Shown here: piece after piece, positions 33,830 to 43,965 of the stretch | Layout: each line of letters starts with the position of its first letter | How positions within the stretch are numbered: the first letter of the stretch is position 1 | NCBI GenBank assembly: GCA_949752745.1 | Contig: OX457024.1 | Span: forward strand, 110,536,219-110,600,218 | Length of the DNA stretch: 64,000 nucleotides | Direction of reading: 5' to 3' | Source of the DNA: Protula sp. h YS-2021 | Taxonomy: Eukaryota; Annelida; Polychaeta; Sabellida; Serpulidae | Position numbers and translations under genes: made by a program | Notes under the pieces: model-generated | The model's database searches: none | Seen by the model: only the letters and a program-made list of their open reading frames with translations | Told to the model about the DNA's origin: nothing

Positions 33830-35168
33830 TCACTCAATTGCTATAATTAAAATATAAGAATCGAAAAATTTCAGTGTTTCATGAAAGAAGTACATAAAAT
33901 GGAAAAAAAATGCAACAGCTATTTGAAGACTTTCATCCAACCTATTTGCTTGTTTTGTTGTGTGATGTTTACTGCGAATCTTACGATAGATATACCAGTG
34001 GAGGCATTGGGAATGTGAAGAAAATTTAGGGCAGAATGTTTTAGTTTTAAGCACAGTGCTAACAAAGCTTTTACTGTTGTTGTAGCTGTTCAGCACTTCT
34101 TTGCATTGATCTGCATATTAAGTATGCATAAAAAGTATGCAGATTTTTATTCATTTTTAGAATGGGACTACGAAAATATGCACTGTTTGCAGGTAGTATT
34201 ATTTACTTCAATAAATGCCTCGAGAAAATTTTAAGAATGTTGTCCTATTTGTGAAGTGCATCATTAAAAACAGTACCACGAGGACACTTTACGAATGTTG
34301 TGATATTGTTGCATGTGAGTGGTTCTTGATCAGTAAAACTCATAAGTTATCTTTTGGGATAAAACCTTAAATTTTGAGAAAAAATATACTATTTAAATAA
34401 TTATTTTCTAATACACTTTATTTATTATTTGTTTTTTCTTCTGAGATGCTTTATAAATTCAGTGTTGATACATATCAAATATTTATATGTAGAGATCGCT
34501 TAAAGTATTAGCAAAACTTTTATTCACTAAGCTGTATGAATGGATGCAAAATGTTTGACTGTAAAATGGCAGTTATTTTTAAATAAGCTTTAGGCTGCAA
34601 CGATTGTTTATCAGTTGTCATCAACAAACTATTTCTAAAGTTGATGACATTAATTTCAAGACATTATATGGTTTAAAAGCGGCCTCTCACAATTTGTCTG
34701 TATTTTATTGTTATCGGAATATAGACAATTGATCAACAGTTCTAATTAAGAGTTTTTAAATATCGGAAATAATTGTTGATATAAATTGTACATTAAAAAG
34801 ATTAAATCTTGAATAATAATATAAATTTCAGTTATTCTGATTTATATTTTATTTTCAAAATCAAATTTACGTAAATTTTTCAGATAATTTTTATAATTAT
34901 TACTTTATGTCCATGAAAGGGCGTTTCCATTATCCTATGCTGACCCCCTCCCATCCAGTCAGCAAATGGTTTATGTCTCAATTTGCAACGTACATAAATA
35001 TTTTTTGTTCTCTGGGCTTTCGTTTCAAATACCATCTGACATTCAACTTGCTTGGAAACGTTTCCGCTATGTCTTCTTCTTATAATAGTGTGACACACAT
35101 TTAAATGTTATATTTGCATTTATTTACTTACTTACGTTAATTTTTCCTTCGTTCACTTGTTTCATTAG
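33830..35168 (+). repeat. Intron-derived region of peptide pseudogene 2
   Basis: It resembles 541-2,150 directly and the inverse of about 10,740-12,000. The run around 34,225-34,330 matches 11,800-11,885 reversed, and the CCCTCCCATCCAGTCAGCAA block matches 10,940-10,965 reversed. It ends in TTTCATTAG at 35,168, the acceptor of the family's coding exon. Confidence 0.75.
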
Positions 35169-35520
35169 GACATGCTGTTTGCCAGGGCCCACACGATTAC
35201 CATTCTGCTGTTAGTGGTTTGCCTCTACACTGTGGCCCTAGGGGCCTCGAATTCCCCACAAGAAGAAAAATATATATTGAACTCCTTGCAAAGCATGGCG
35301 GTCGAAACGGTAGTCGACCTCTTTACTACGCCTCTAGTCCGAAGGAGGAGAGGCATCCTTGAAAATGGAAGCAAAATGATGATTCCAATAAAATAGACAA
35401 CCATGCGAAAAGCTTGCCAGAGCAGCCAGTTATGTGATTACTATGGGTATTCGTATTAATATTGTTATAAAGAGGCCGGAAGCTGGGACTACTGCTGTAG
35501 TGGGGATATTGAGAATATTT
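35169..35520 (+). pseudogene. Broken cysteine-rich secreted peptide, copy 2
   Basis: The coding exon follows an AG acceptor at 35,167-35,168. The family start codon is AGG here (35,184-35,186). An out-of-register upstream ATG at 35,172 restores an open frame with an altered N-terminus. The signal sequence (HTITILLLVVCLYTVALGAS) is readable. A small insertion near 35,275 shifts the frame, so the propeptide is scrambled and ends at a stop at 35,395. The cysteine domain resumes in the other frame (SSQLCDYYGYSY, then a stop, then AGSWDYCCSGD) and breaks off at about 35,513, before the second WC...WDYC motif. Non-functional. Confidence 0.85.
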
Positions 35521-35552
35521 AGCCGCGGCAAAGAGAACGGCAACCAGGAGCC

Positions 35553-36218
35553 TTACTGGTTTAGGCAGCGAATATCATCCAGTCCTGCAGCGGTCTGAGT
35601 TGTTGCGACATCTGCCTTCCGCTTAGCAGGATATACTTTGTTGCTGCACCACATGTGATGCAGTCCAGGCAGTATTCGTGGCGCATAGCAGCTAGGTAGG
35701 CGTAATGGGACACACAGAAGATGCAGCTTTGGTGATTGCACACTGTAGAAGTTGCCCGATCATTGCCCAGGAAGGTGTTTCAGCCAAATAAGTCGTCAAT
35801 ATCATGAAATAAGAAGTACTGGCTCCATTCCGGGTACTCCTGCTCCTCCAGAGTCAACGGTACTTCGTCACCAAGCAACCCCTGTTTCTGATATGCTGAC
35901 ATGAAGTTTCCGGCCTCAGTCTCTAGAAGTCTCCTTCCCACTGTAATATTCCGTTCAAGAAAACACCGGAATACATACTGGCTCGGCATTTGCAGGATCT
36001 GGTAATAACTTGAGGAAGTACCGGCGATACTGGGAACCGGTAGGTGCACGGACCCGAAGACGAACTTGGCGAACTTCCCCCACTCTCAAATGCTTGTCTA
36101 TGTCAAAGGTGACTTCCATTTGGACTGTGGATAGCAGTGAAGCGAAGTTTTCCATATACATATGTCGCCCCTGCCCCTTAGGAGAAGAATATCTAGCAAA
36201 GTTTAGCTTCGTATTCAT
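35553..36218 (-). pseudogene. Unidentified minus-strand ORF pieces, possible Polinton cargo
   Basis: Two overlapping frames (36,218-35,955 and 36,049-35,780) read as one protein broken by a frameshift near 35,960. The first has FDIDKHLRVGEVRQVRLRV; the second has RRLLETEAGNFMSAY and ends IDDLFG. A third frame (35,743-35,561) contains CxxxxCxxC...H...C..C cysteines like a small zinc domain (residues CIFCVSHY and YCLDCITCG). G+C content is higher than in the surroundings, as expected for coding DNA. No family was recognised. The position beside a Polinton polymerase makes element cargo a reasonable guess. Confidence 0.45.
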
Positions 36219-36292
36219 ATTACATGATATGTCGGACCTCTCCCCCCAGGAGAGGAAAGCGAAGCAAAATTTACCTTTCTATACATATTGCA
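36150..36292. repeat. Two-unit tandem repeat of about 70 bp
   Basis: Units from 36,162 and 36,229 share ATGTCG, CCTTAGGAGA/CCCAGGAGAGG, GCAAAGTTTA/GCAAAATTTA and CATATTACATGATA/CATATTGCATGATA. Confidence 0.75.
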
Positions 36293-36339
36293 TGATACTA
36301 TTGACAATGGTGTAGAAATAGGAGGTAAACACCCATTTA

Positions 36340-36660
36340 CAACATTCCAATACGACCAACAAATGGCTTCAACTGACAAGAAAATCACAGTGCTGAGGAA
36401 CGGCCGTCCAGCAACACTGATAGCGGCGTGTTACAAGTGCTTGGTGTGGCTAGAATATGCAGGGTACAAGTTTGCAGCGACGTTGCCTGGGCCGGAGTAT
36501 ACAGACTGCTGATGGTGTGGCGCGACACTCGAAAGCATGACTTATTACAACCGCCACCCCTTCAAGTGTGCAGGAAGGCCGCTCACCATACAACAGTACT
36601 ACAGGCACCAATGCGATTGTGGGAACCCAACATGTTGGTGAAGAGCCAACTACTAAAACT
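36340..36660 (+). pseudogene. Unidentified Cys/His-rich (zinc-binding-like) ORF with one in-frame TGA
   Basis: One plus-strand frame, interrupted by a single TGA at about 36,511, shows CYKC, then CxWC (the x is the TGA), HPFKC, HQCDC and a final Cys. Paired CxxC motifs spaced by about 26 residues look like a zinc ribbon or treble clef. The segment TVLRNGRPATLIAACYKCLV is protein-like and G+C-rich. It lies upstream of the polymerase gene on the same strand. Neither family nor function was recognised. Confidence 0.4.
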
Positions 36661-36747
36661 TTCGGCCCTTCTAAGGACCACCCCTCTTACGAAATAACGC
36701 TAGTCAGTCTATGTATGTCTTTGTGTGTGTCTCTGTGTGTGGGTGTA

Positions 36748-36755
36748 TAAAAAGA
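36748..36755 (+). promoter_or_regulatory. TATA box upstream of possible Polinton gene
   Basis: TATAAAAA preceded by a GT-rich run. ATG codons at about 36,806 and 37,006 follow, each in the repeated context ATGGCAGCxAGTTC. The first frame contains CHECNVDFPSMELFEAH, which fits a C2H2 finger spacing (CxxC, 12 residues, H) but is stopped by TGA after six codons and again later. Weak evidence. Confidence 0.3.
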
Positions 36756-37299
36756 CGTCTGAGAACACATTTCAGCATATCAGTTCAAGCAATTGATGCG
36801 ACAACAATGGCAGCTAGTTCAATATGAGATACACCAGTCCCCTGCCATGAATGCAATGTGGATTTTCCATCAATGGAATTGTTTGAAGCACATACATACA
36901 TATATACAAGCTGAGATGAAAACTGTAGTAGAAACGTGCTCATGAAGAGCTTGCTCAGGAGAAGGAAGCAAAAAGATGAAAGGCGCAACAAGATGGCAGA
37001 ACGATGGCAGCCAGTTCAGACACACCAGTCCTCGGACTGAAGGTTTAGTCTCGACGAAAACGCGCAGGAAAAACGGTTTAAGACAATGGAACGCATTTAC
37101 TGCTTGAAATACGACAGCAAGAGAACCGTAGAAAGACACATTTTTTGGAGACCTTAAACCATGGAATGAAATGGTACATTGTAGTACATGCTCGCTTCAA
37201 GACAATGACGGCGTGTCATGACAGAACAAGTGAATAATGCATTTATCAGCAGTCCAACATATGCAGCATACAATCCAGCTGATATTGAAAAGGACTTGT

Positions 37300-39803
37300 C
37301 AGCCTATAAAATGTGTTTACTAAGTTTGACGAACATGAATGACAAGGCTCTGGCTGGATGCTTGATAATATATACTGTACATTGAAGTACAGCGCCTCTG
37401 GAAGCAAGCAGTTTAATCCCACTGCAGAAGAAAGTGAGGAATACGAAGGGTGTGTTAAACATTAAGAATAAAAGTAACAAGTGTTCCTTATGGTCAGTAC
37501 TGGCTCACCTTCACCCTCTTCAGAACAACCCACAACTCGCGAATCAATACAAACCATTTGAGAAGGAATTAAAAGTAAAGGGCATGACATTTCCCACACC
37601 GATTACCGACATTTCAAAGTTTGAAAAGGAGAACGAGGTGACCATCAACGTGTTTGGATATGAACAAGATGTGGTTGTTTCGATACAACTCAGTCGAAAC
37701 GTCAGTGCGAGAGAAATCAACTTACATCTGATTAGCAATGCCAAGAAAAAGCATTACTGCTTCATCAAGAATTTCAGCAGACTTATGTCTTATCGTACCA
37801 AGCATAAGACTACAGTTTTTTATTATTTCAACTGTCTTCACGGGATTATACGACAAGATCTTTTAGATGAGGATCGTGAAGTGTGTGGCAGGCATGGAGC
37901 ATGTTTATCATTCCCCAAGGAACCTAGCATTAAGTTCAAGAATGTATCCAAAAAACAACGAGCACCTTTTGTGATTTATGCTGGCATTGAATGGTTCACG
38001 CAAAAGCATGAAGGGGATAGGTATCAGCATCATCGCCCAAACAGATTTGCCTATGTGGTTGTCAGCCAGTATTACACATACGCACCAGTCGTGTATCTGA
38101 AACACAATGCTCTGACAGTCTTTTAGACCATATGGTCAACGAGCGTGATCGTATTGTGCGTGGTTTAGAGCAACCAAATGATATGGTGATCACTCGTGAG
38201 GACCGGGAGACTTTTAAGAATGCTGTCGATTGCCACATTTGTCATGAGCCTCTAGGAGCGGATCATGTCAGAGATCATGACCATATTAATTGTAAATACC
38301 ACAGAACAGCGCATAATAAATGCAACTTGCAATTTCGACTTAGAAAGTATCGGCAGGGGGATAAAGATTCTTTTATCATTCCTGTGTTTTTTCTACAATT
38401 TACGAGGCTATGACGTTCATCTGATCATGGAGGAAATTGGTAAATTCAAAGATGAAACAATTATGGTCATTGAGAAATATATTGCTTTTACCATGAGCAA
38501 TCTGAAATTTACGGACATGACTTCTCACATTACGATGGTGACCAACAAGATTTGCTGCTGAAAGGGAGTGTACCCCTATGATTACGTGGACCAACCATCC
38601 AAGTTTGCTGAAACGCAGCTACCGTCAGAGGACACGTTTTACAGTCAGTTCATCGAAAAGGTCATTAACGATGAAGATTATGCTCACGCGCTGAAGGTGT
38701 GGGATACATTCAACTGTATCACATTCGGTGAATACGGATGTACTACTGCTGGCCGACGTGTTTGAAAATTGTCGTCAAGTATGCCTCAACAAGTGTGAAT
38801 TGGATCCTGCTCATTTATGTACAGCGCCAGGACTGTCGTGGAATGCTATGTTAAAAGCAACAAAGTTGAAGTTGAAATTAATCGCAGACATTGATATGTA
38901 CCAAATGGTTGAACAAGGCATACGTGGAGTAATATCTGTGATCACGCACAAGTATGCGAAAGCAAATAGCCCTCACGTAACAGCTTACAATTCTGATATA
39001 CCAAACAACTACCTGATGTACCTGACGCAAACAGCCTGTATGGCTGGACCATGTCGCAAAGCATGCTACAAAGAGGAATTATGTGGGTGAGAATGCCTAG
39101 ATTTCATGGATGTGGCTGAAGATGACGAGGTTTGATTTATTTTGGAAGTGTATTTAGAATACTCACATTCAATCCATGATCGTCATATTCACTACACAGT
39201 GGCTTCAGAAAGGAAATGTGTCAAAGTTGGAAAATTGTCAGGGCACAGTCAGAAGCTACGGAAAGATCTGAATATGAAAGGCAAACCTAATGTAAAGCTC
39301 ATTACTAACCTATGTAATAAGAAGAAATATGTGCGACATTATAGGAATTTGCAGCAGTACGTCTCACCGGGGTTGAAAGTCACCAAAGTGCATCATGCCA
39401 TCATGTTTGAACTGAGAAAATGGTTGGAGAAATACAATACCTTGAACACGGAAAAGAGAAAATTAGCTAAGAACATGTTTGAGAAGACTTCTTCAAACTC
39501 ATGAACAACTCTGTGTTTAGCAACACCATGGGAAATGTGAGAAAGCGAACCAATGTTGAATTTGTTCACAAGGAAGAGCGGTTTAAGAAACTCGTGGCCA
39601 AAACCTTCTTTCCACAAATTCAGAATTTTCAACGAAGATTTGACTGCCGTACATTTCGTAAAGTGGATTTGCTTCTGGATAAACCCATTCAAGTCGACTT
39701 CACCATTCCCGACTTGAGCGAAGTGCTTATGTTTACAATTACATCATGGCTAAGTATAAATACAAAGTTGTTTCTCAGCGACACAGACAGTACCTATAAA
39801 TAC
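37300..39803 (+). pseudogene. Polinton/Maverick protein-primed DNA polymerase B, N-terminal and central part
   Basis: Successive frames give recognisable parts of the Polinton family-B polymerase in the right order. These are an N-terminal stretch at 37,309-37,660, the exonuclease region near 37,960-37,995, and an inserted zinc/HNH-like segment (CHICHEP...VRDHDH...C, about 38,231-38,340). Central blocks follow at 38,390-38,990, then the polymerase motif DANSLYG at 39,024-39,044 (one frame off), and the metal-binding SDTDS near 39,778-39,792. Stops and frameshifts occur near 37,333, 38,125, 38,410, 38,560, 38,755, 39,020, 39,090 and 39,503. The first exonuclease Asp is Gly (YAGIE). The gene would copy the element's linear DNA from a protein primer. 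At about 39,803 it is cut by the nested retroelement and resumes at 43,433. Confidence 0.9.
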
Positions 39804-40007
39804 TGTCTTGATACAGCAAACCCCTTTGGTTCTTCAGGCACCGACCAGACTTCAACACGCGTTTTGACGATTAGAGTGCTACGCGCTCTGTCTGGCTAGG
39901 GTGATCATTCCTAACTACCTCCGGCGTGGCACGCTATATCTAACTATCTGTCCACGCTGATCTATCTTCACTAGCAAAATTCCGTCGTATTCGTTCGATT
40001 TCGTCTC

Positions 40008-40660
40008 TTAGTTCCATGTGTTTTCCCCCGGCCAATGGCTCATCCTGGCCCAGACAATCTGCTCTTTGGAGAGCCCACTAGACCAGTAGATGTCTCCTGG
40101 GACTGCCTCCGCAATTACAGTTCTTGCCTCTAGGAGTATACGTCTATATGCGGGTACGTCTCTTTCTTTCGCTCTAATTATTTCCCTCATGACGTCTAGC
40201 TTCTCATTATTCCAGGATTGCTCAGCAGGTAATCTCTTCCCTAGTCTCTTGGCAGCACATGCTCTCGTCTGCTTACATATATTCTCTGCAAGCCGGTCTC
40301 GGCCGTAGAACTTCTGCTTAATGAACTGGTACGCGTGTTCAGAGGACCGGAATCTGCGTTCAAACACTGTCACTTGGCATGGGTAGAAATTACTTAGGAC
40401 GTCGTCTTTGCCTTTAAATGGTGTTACGTCGGTTAATGGTGTGGTTAGGCGCATCGGACATCTTTCTGCTAGCGTCTGATGTTCGGTCGATCTGCAGACT
40501 TTGCACATCTGACTCTCCCGAGCATCAGAAATCACGGGATGAAGCAGCTGTGTGGCTTCAGGGGAGTTTGTTGCTACTTCTGCTGTCGATCTTTCGCCTT
40601 TCTTTCACCATATCCATAGCGATGCAGATTCCGCTCTTTTCCCGGCTTCGTTAATCACGT
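40008..40660 (-). pseudogene. NADAR (YbiA-like, DUF1768) domain at the 3' end of the retroelement ORF
   Basis: An open stretch of more than 175 codons, in frame with the upstream endonuclease part but separated from it by a TGA. Counting from the GTG at 40,535: residues 11-26 are a Cys/His cluster (CX2CX4HX6C). Residues 38-156 match NADAR, with PFKG at 39-42, LSNFYP at 47-52, SSEHAYQFIKQKF at 64-76 (the E...K signature), KRLGKRL at 96-102, W108, VMREIIRAK at 115-123, and the closing EAVPGDIYWSSGLS at 143-156. Known NADAR enzymes are N-glycosidases: YbiA acts on early riboflavin intermediates, and others remove ADP-ribose from guanine. The family length is about 140-160 residues, so the domain is complete. 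TAA at 40,008 ends it; another frame then continues for about 25 codons, which may be the original C-terminus. Confidence 0.85.
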
Positions 40661-41285
40661 TACGCCTTTCTTTGCCAACGATGCCCAATGTCTTCCACGT
40701 TCTCCATAGCGAATTTCATTGGTAACCTCGGCAGCCTACTTCAACGGGAAAGCATCATGTCTTCCAACCGTTTGCTAGGCACTGGTCGGTTAGCTCTGTG
40801 TACTTTCTCTCGTAGGCCTCCTCTATCCTGTCTTCCCATGGAATGGTTAGCTCTATAATGACGCAAATTCGCTGCTTACTGGAGAAGATTACGACATCTG
40901 GTCTTAAATTCGTCACAGCAATTTCTTCAGGGAACCTTAGCTGCCATTTGAGGTCAGTTAGCAGCTTTCAGTAGTCCGCCATGGTGAGTATCCCATTTGC
41001 TGTTTTGTATGTACTTGCTCGTATCATCTGAGAGCTCCTCTGGTTACCCCTGACATATGTGATGAATCTCGGCTTAGAACTGGCGGGCTTTCTCTGTCGC
41101 GCTATCTCCAGACTTCCTACTAATACCTCCAGCACCTGATCATGACGCCATTTATATTTTCCTAATGTATGAGCTTTGCTGCATGAGCTCAGAATGTGCT
41201 CTAGAGTCGCTCGACGTCCACATGCGTCACATGCTGGGTCATCTTTCAGTCCACATATTGCTAGGTTACTTGGCGTAGGCAACAC
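40661..41285 (-). pseudogene. Zinc knuckle and candidate restriction-like endonuclease of the retroelement
   Basis: Minus-strand 41,285-40,968 encodes CDACGRRATLEHILSSC, a CX2CX7HX4C knuckle as found just before the endonuclease in R2-class elements. It continues in frame past a TGA to LRPDVVIFSS (about 40,885-40,915) and VIIELTIPWE (about 40,840-40,868), a PD...ExT arrangement resembling the PD-(D/E)xK nuclease fold, though Thr stands where Lys is usual. In-frame TGA codons occur four times (near 40,969, 40,757, 40,721 and 40,610) and no other stop type appears in this part. If active, the nuclease would nick the target DNA to prime reverse transcription. Confidence 0.65.
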
Positions 41286-41299
41286 GTCCCTGTGCCCTT

Positions 41300-43400
41300 A
41301 GGCTCACAGCTTTTGCTTTCCTTGCTTCCTCTTCCTGGTTCCTTATTTGGGGTTGCACCATTCCTCTTCGCTGGTCGTTCGATGCTTTGCTCCATTGGGA
41401 GCGAGTAATGCATCCTAGGCCCTAGCGGTTCCTAGTTGCCATCCCCACAATGTCACTATGTCTCAAACATGACTCAGCTTCCTCCAGGGCTTCCTGAGCT
41501 TGCCAATTCTTTCCTGTCCTTACTTCCACCCCTGCCTCACAGACTTTCTTGTCCCTGTAGTCTCTAACGGTCATGGCTGCGTACTTTTGTCACCTTGAAT
41601 TCTTCCACCAGAGACGTCACGGGTAGCTGGAGCACGCTTCCTGTGCTGTACAATGCTATACTTGTAATCCTACGGAGAACATTAAGCCACTTTAGGAGGT
41701 AGGTGCTTATCCTTCTTTCTATTTTCTCAACGGTAGATAGCGGGAAGTCGTACACAAAGAGTGGCCATATTAGTCTCGGCAATATTCCGTGTTGGTAACA
41801 CCACGCTTTGTATGTGCCATGTAGTCCACTTGTCTCGACTTGCTTTATCCACTTCTCTGTCTGCCGAACGGTCTCATCTATACTATCCTTGTCTTTTCCC
41901 GTGTTGTTGAACAATTTGCCTAAACATTTGATGCCTAAACGTTTTTCCTTCACGGTGGGTATCGCGTGGCCGTTTATCTTGAATGTAATTTGCTTCGGCT
42001 TGCCGTTCTTAATGACGAGACTTCTGGACTTAGTCGGCTTAAACTTCATCCGTGCCCAAGTAAAGATGGCTACAAAGCCGTCTAGCATCCAACGTCCTTG
42101 ATGAATAGTACGTGTCATTATGGTCATGTCGTCCATGAAGGCTCTGGTGGGCGGCTGGACAGTTCCTGAAGCTGAGACAGCACCCCTTGACTTGTTCTCT
42201 TTACTCTTTGCAAGAAGGTTAACGGCCGCTGCAAATACAATCACCGATATAGTGCATCCGGTTATGATCCCTATTTCAAGGTTTTGCCACTAGGTTGTAT
42301 AATTCCAGACGGAGAAACGCATTATGAAGTTCTCGTAGTACTTTTTAGCATATTCCTTATCTTCGGAGGAACGTGGTAACGCTCGAGGGTCAACTCAACC
42401 AGTTTATGGGGTATGGTTCCATGGGCATTTGTGAGATCTAGCCAAATAACTGCTAGCTCACCGTGGTTGGTCCTTGCTTCTTTGATAATTTGTGTAACAA
42501 CGCTTATGTGTTCGATGCATCCGGAAACTCCAGGTATGCCTCCTTTCTGCACAGAAGTGTCAATGGAGCCGTTGATTAAGAGGTATTTTGTCATTCGCTT
42601 AGCAAGTATTGACAAAAATAACTTGTCCTCGACGTTTAACAGCGAGATTGTTCTGAATTGCTTGATTTCTGTCGACTTGTCTTCCTTAAGAGCGAAATTT
42701 CCTTCGGATGTTAACCAGCTTTTTGACATCCTTCCCCTTCGCTAAATCATCTTAGTCATGTGGAAAAGTCGTTACTGAAGCTTGGGGCAGTTCTTATAGA
42801 CCCGGTGAGGGATTCCGTTCGGACCAGGGGATATGCCCGCCCTGGCCTTCTTTAACACATCCTGTAACTCTCTGAACTTTAGAAGTCCGTCATCGAACAG
42901 GTCGCGAGGTTCAGCAGGTCTCAACAGAGTATCATTTTCTTCTAGATCTTGTGTTCTTTGAGGGCCACTGTAGGTGAGTCGAAGGTATTCCTCAACTTCT
43001 TCCCGAGGTTTCTCTAGGTTACCACTTCGTTTATCACCGAGCATCTTTGACATGTAATGGAAGGGGTTTGATGTGAAGCGTGCGCGCTTCGTCTCCTCTC
43101 CCTTCTCTTCCGTCTATGGTTTTTTTCTGCGAGCTTGAGTGACCTTAGTTTTACTCTGTTAAGCAGCGTTAGCTCTGCAAATGCTATCCTTTCCTGCGGT
43201 GAGGCGGACTTATTGCGCTTACGGAGGTTTTTCAAGTCGCTACGAAGCTGTCTCATGTCGTTTTCTCTTCTATTTGGTGTTGGAGCAGTAGCACCAGGCT
43301 TTGCTTGTTTGACACCAAAGATATCTTTGAAGACACTGTATGCCATCTTGCGGTCTACGCCCCCCTTCAATGAGGCCTCCAGGATACCTTCTTATTGGTC
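41300..43400 (-). pseudogene. Reverse transcriptase region of the NADAR retroelement
   Basis: The frames 43,370-43,014, 43,053-42,772, 42,729-42,322 and 42,244-41,564 read in order as one RT split by frameshifts. Seen are an Arg/Lys-rich N-terminal part, ISPGPNGIPHRVYKNCP (pre-finger block), FRTISLLNVEDKLFLSIL (block 1), motif A VIWLDLTNAHGTIPHKL, and motif C AFMDDMTIM. Motif B lies in the broken gap at about 42,245-42,321. The downstream thumb has WARMKFKPTKSRSLVI. FMDD rather than FADD, together with LDLTNAHG, sets this apart from the two CR1-like LINEs in the window. A helical segment (about 41,580-41,290) with one TAG leads to the zinc knuckle, with an apparent deletion just before it. 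Confidence 0.8.
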
Positions 43401-43432
43401 GTCTAGATTGGACCACCACATCTTCTCACTTA

Positions 43433-43885
43433 TGACATAGAAATGGAAGATATCTACAATAATATACAGCAAGCTGCTGACCTGTTCGACACAAGTGAGT
43501 ATCCGACAGATCATTTCCTACTTTCCAAAGTGAACAAAAAAGTGCTTGGAAAAATAAAGAATGAGAGGGCAGGCATCCCAATTTAAGAGTTTGTTGGATT
43601 CAGACCAAAAATATACAGTTTAATGTGGGAAAGAAAAACATACGGCTAAAGGCATCACTCGAGCTTGTCAAAGACGCTTGAAAAATATGCAGTAGAGACA
43701 GTTTGCTCAACCAAACTCAAACGATGGCTACAGGGCACATTATTCGAAGTCATGACCCCCAGTTTTCTCCCAGAAGTTGAGAAAGTAGCCCTCTCGACAT
43801 ATGACGACAAGCAATACGTGTTGAATGATTGCTATTCCACCTTGGCACATGGACATTACAAGACGACGGGAACACGCCGGCCCTA
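43433..43885 (+). pseudogene. Polinton DNA polymerase B, C-terminal part
   Basis: The polymerase frame resumes with [10 protein letters not shown], then [16 protein letters not shown] (about 43,525-43,565) and EFVGFRPKIYSLMWE (about 43,585-43,630). It ends with DDKQYVLND and TLAHGHYKT near 43,800-43,865. Internal stops lie near 43,585 and 43,645. These blocks belong directly after the SDTDS motif of the part ending at 39,803, which shows the intervening 3.6 kb is an insertion. Confidence 0.88.
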
Positions 43886-43965
43886 ATCCCCGGTCAAACC
43901 CTCCCCAACTGAATCCCCCCGGCGGCCTAAACCACCCCCCACTCAACCCTCCCCGTTCTCAAAGA
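43880..43965. repeat. C-rich repeat with CAACCCTCCCC/CCCCCCGGCGG units
   Basis: Runs of four to six C separated by AACTGAAT, CTAAACCA and ACTCAA. Composition and the CCCCGGCGG core resemble the minisatellite arms at 31.5 and 32.2 kb. It lies just past the polymerase end. Confidence 0.7.

Larger units (their letters stand above)
39804..43432 (-). mobile_element. Nested RLE-type non-LTR retroelement carrying a NADAR domain
   Basis: A minus-strand element inserted into the Polinton polymerase gene. To the left the polymerase reads to SDTDSTYKY, and to the right it resumes at DIEMEDIY. Order along the element: N-terminal basic region, reverse transcriptase, CX2CX7HX4C zinc knuckle, PD...E endonuclease-like segment, a second Cys/His cluster, NADAR domain, 3' tail. 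RT before zinc knuckle before endonuclease is the architecture of R2/NeSL-class elements. The 5' end appears truncated, there is no poly(A), and the exact ends and any target-site duplication are unresolved. At least five frameshifts and several stops make this copy inactive. The element is G+C-richer than its surroundings, so it may be fairly young or imported. Confidence 0.8.

Noticed and set aside
40090..40308. Plus-strand frames opposite the retroelement (40,090, 40,418, 41,808, 42,413, 43,135)
   Set aside because: Antisense shadows of the RT, endonuclease and NADAR coding strand.
37300..43885. Idea that the plus-strand polymerase and the minus-strand RT form one transposon
   Set aside because: The polymerase reading continues across the element from 39,803 to 43,433, showing an insertion into it.
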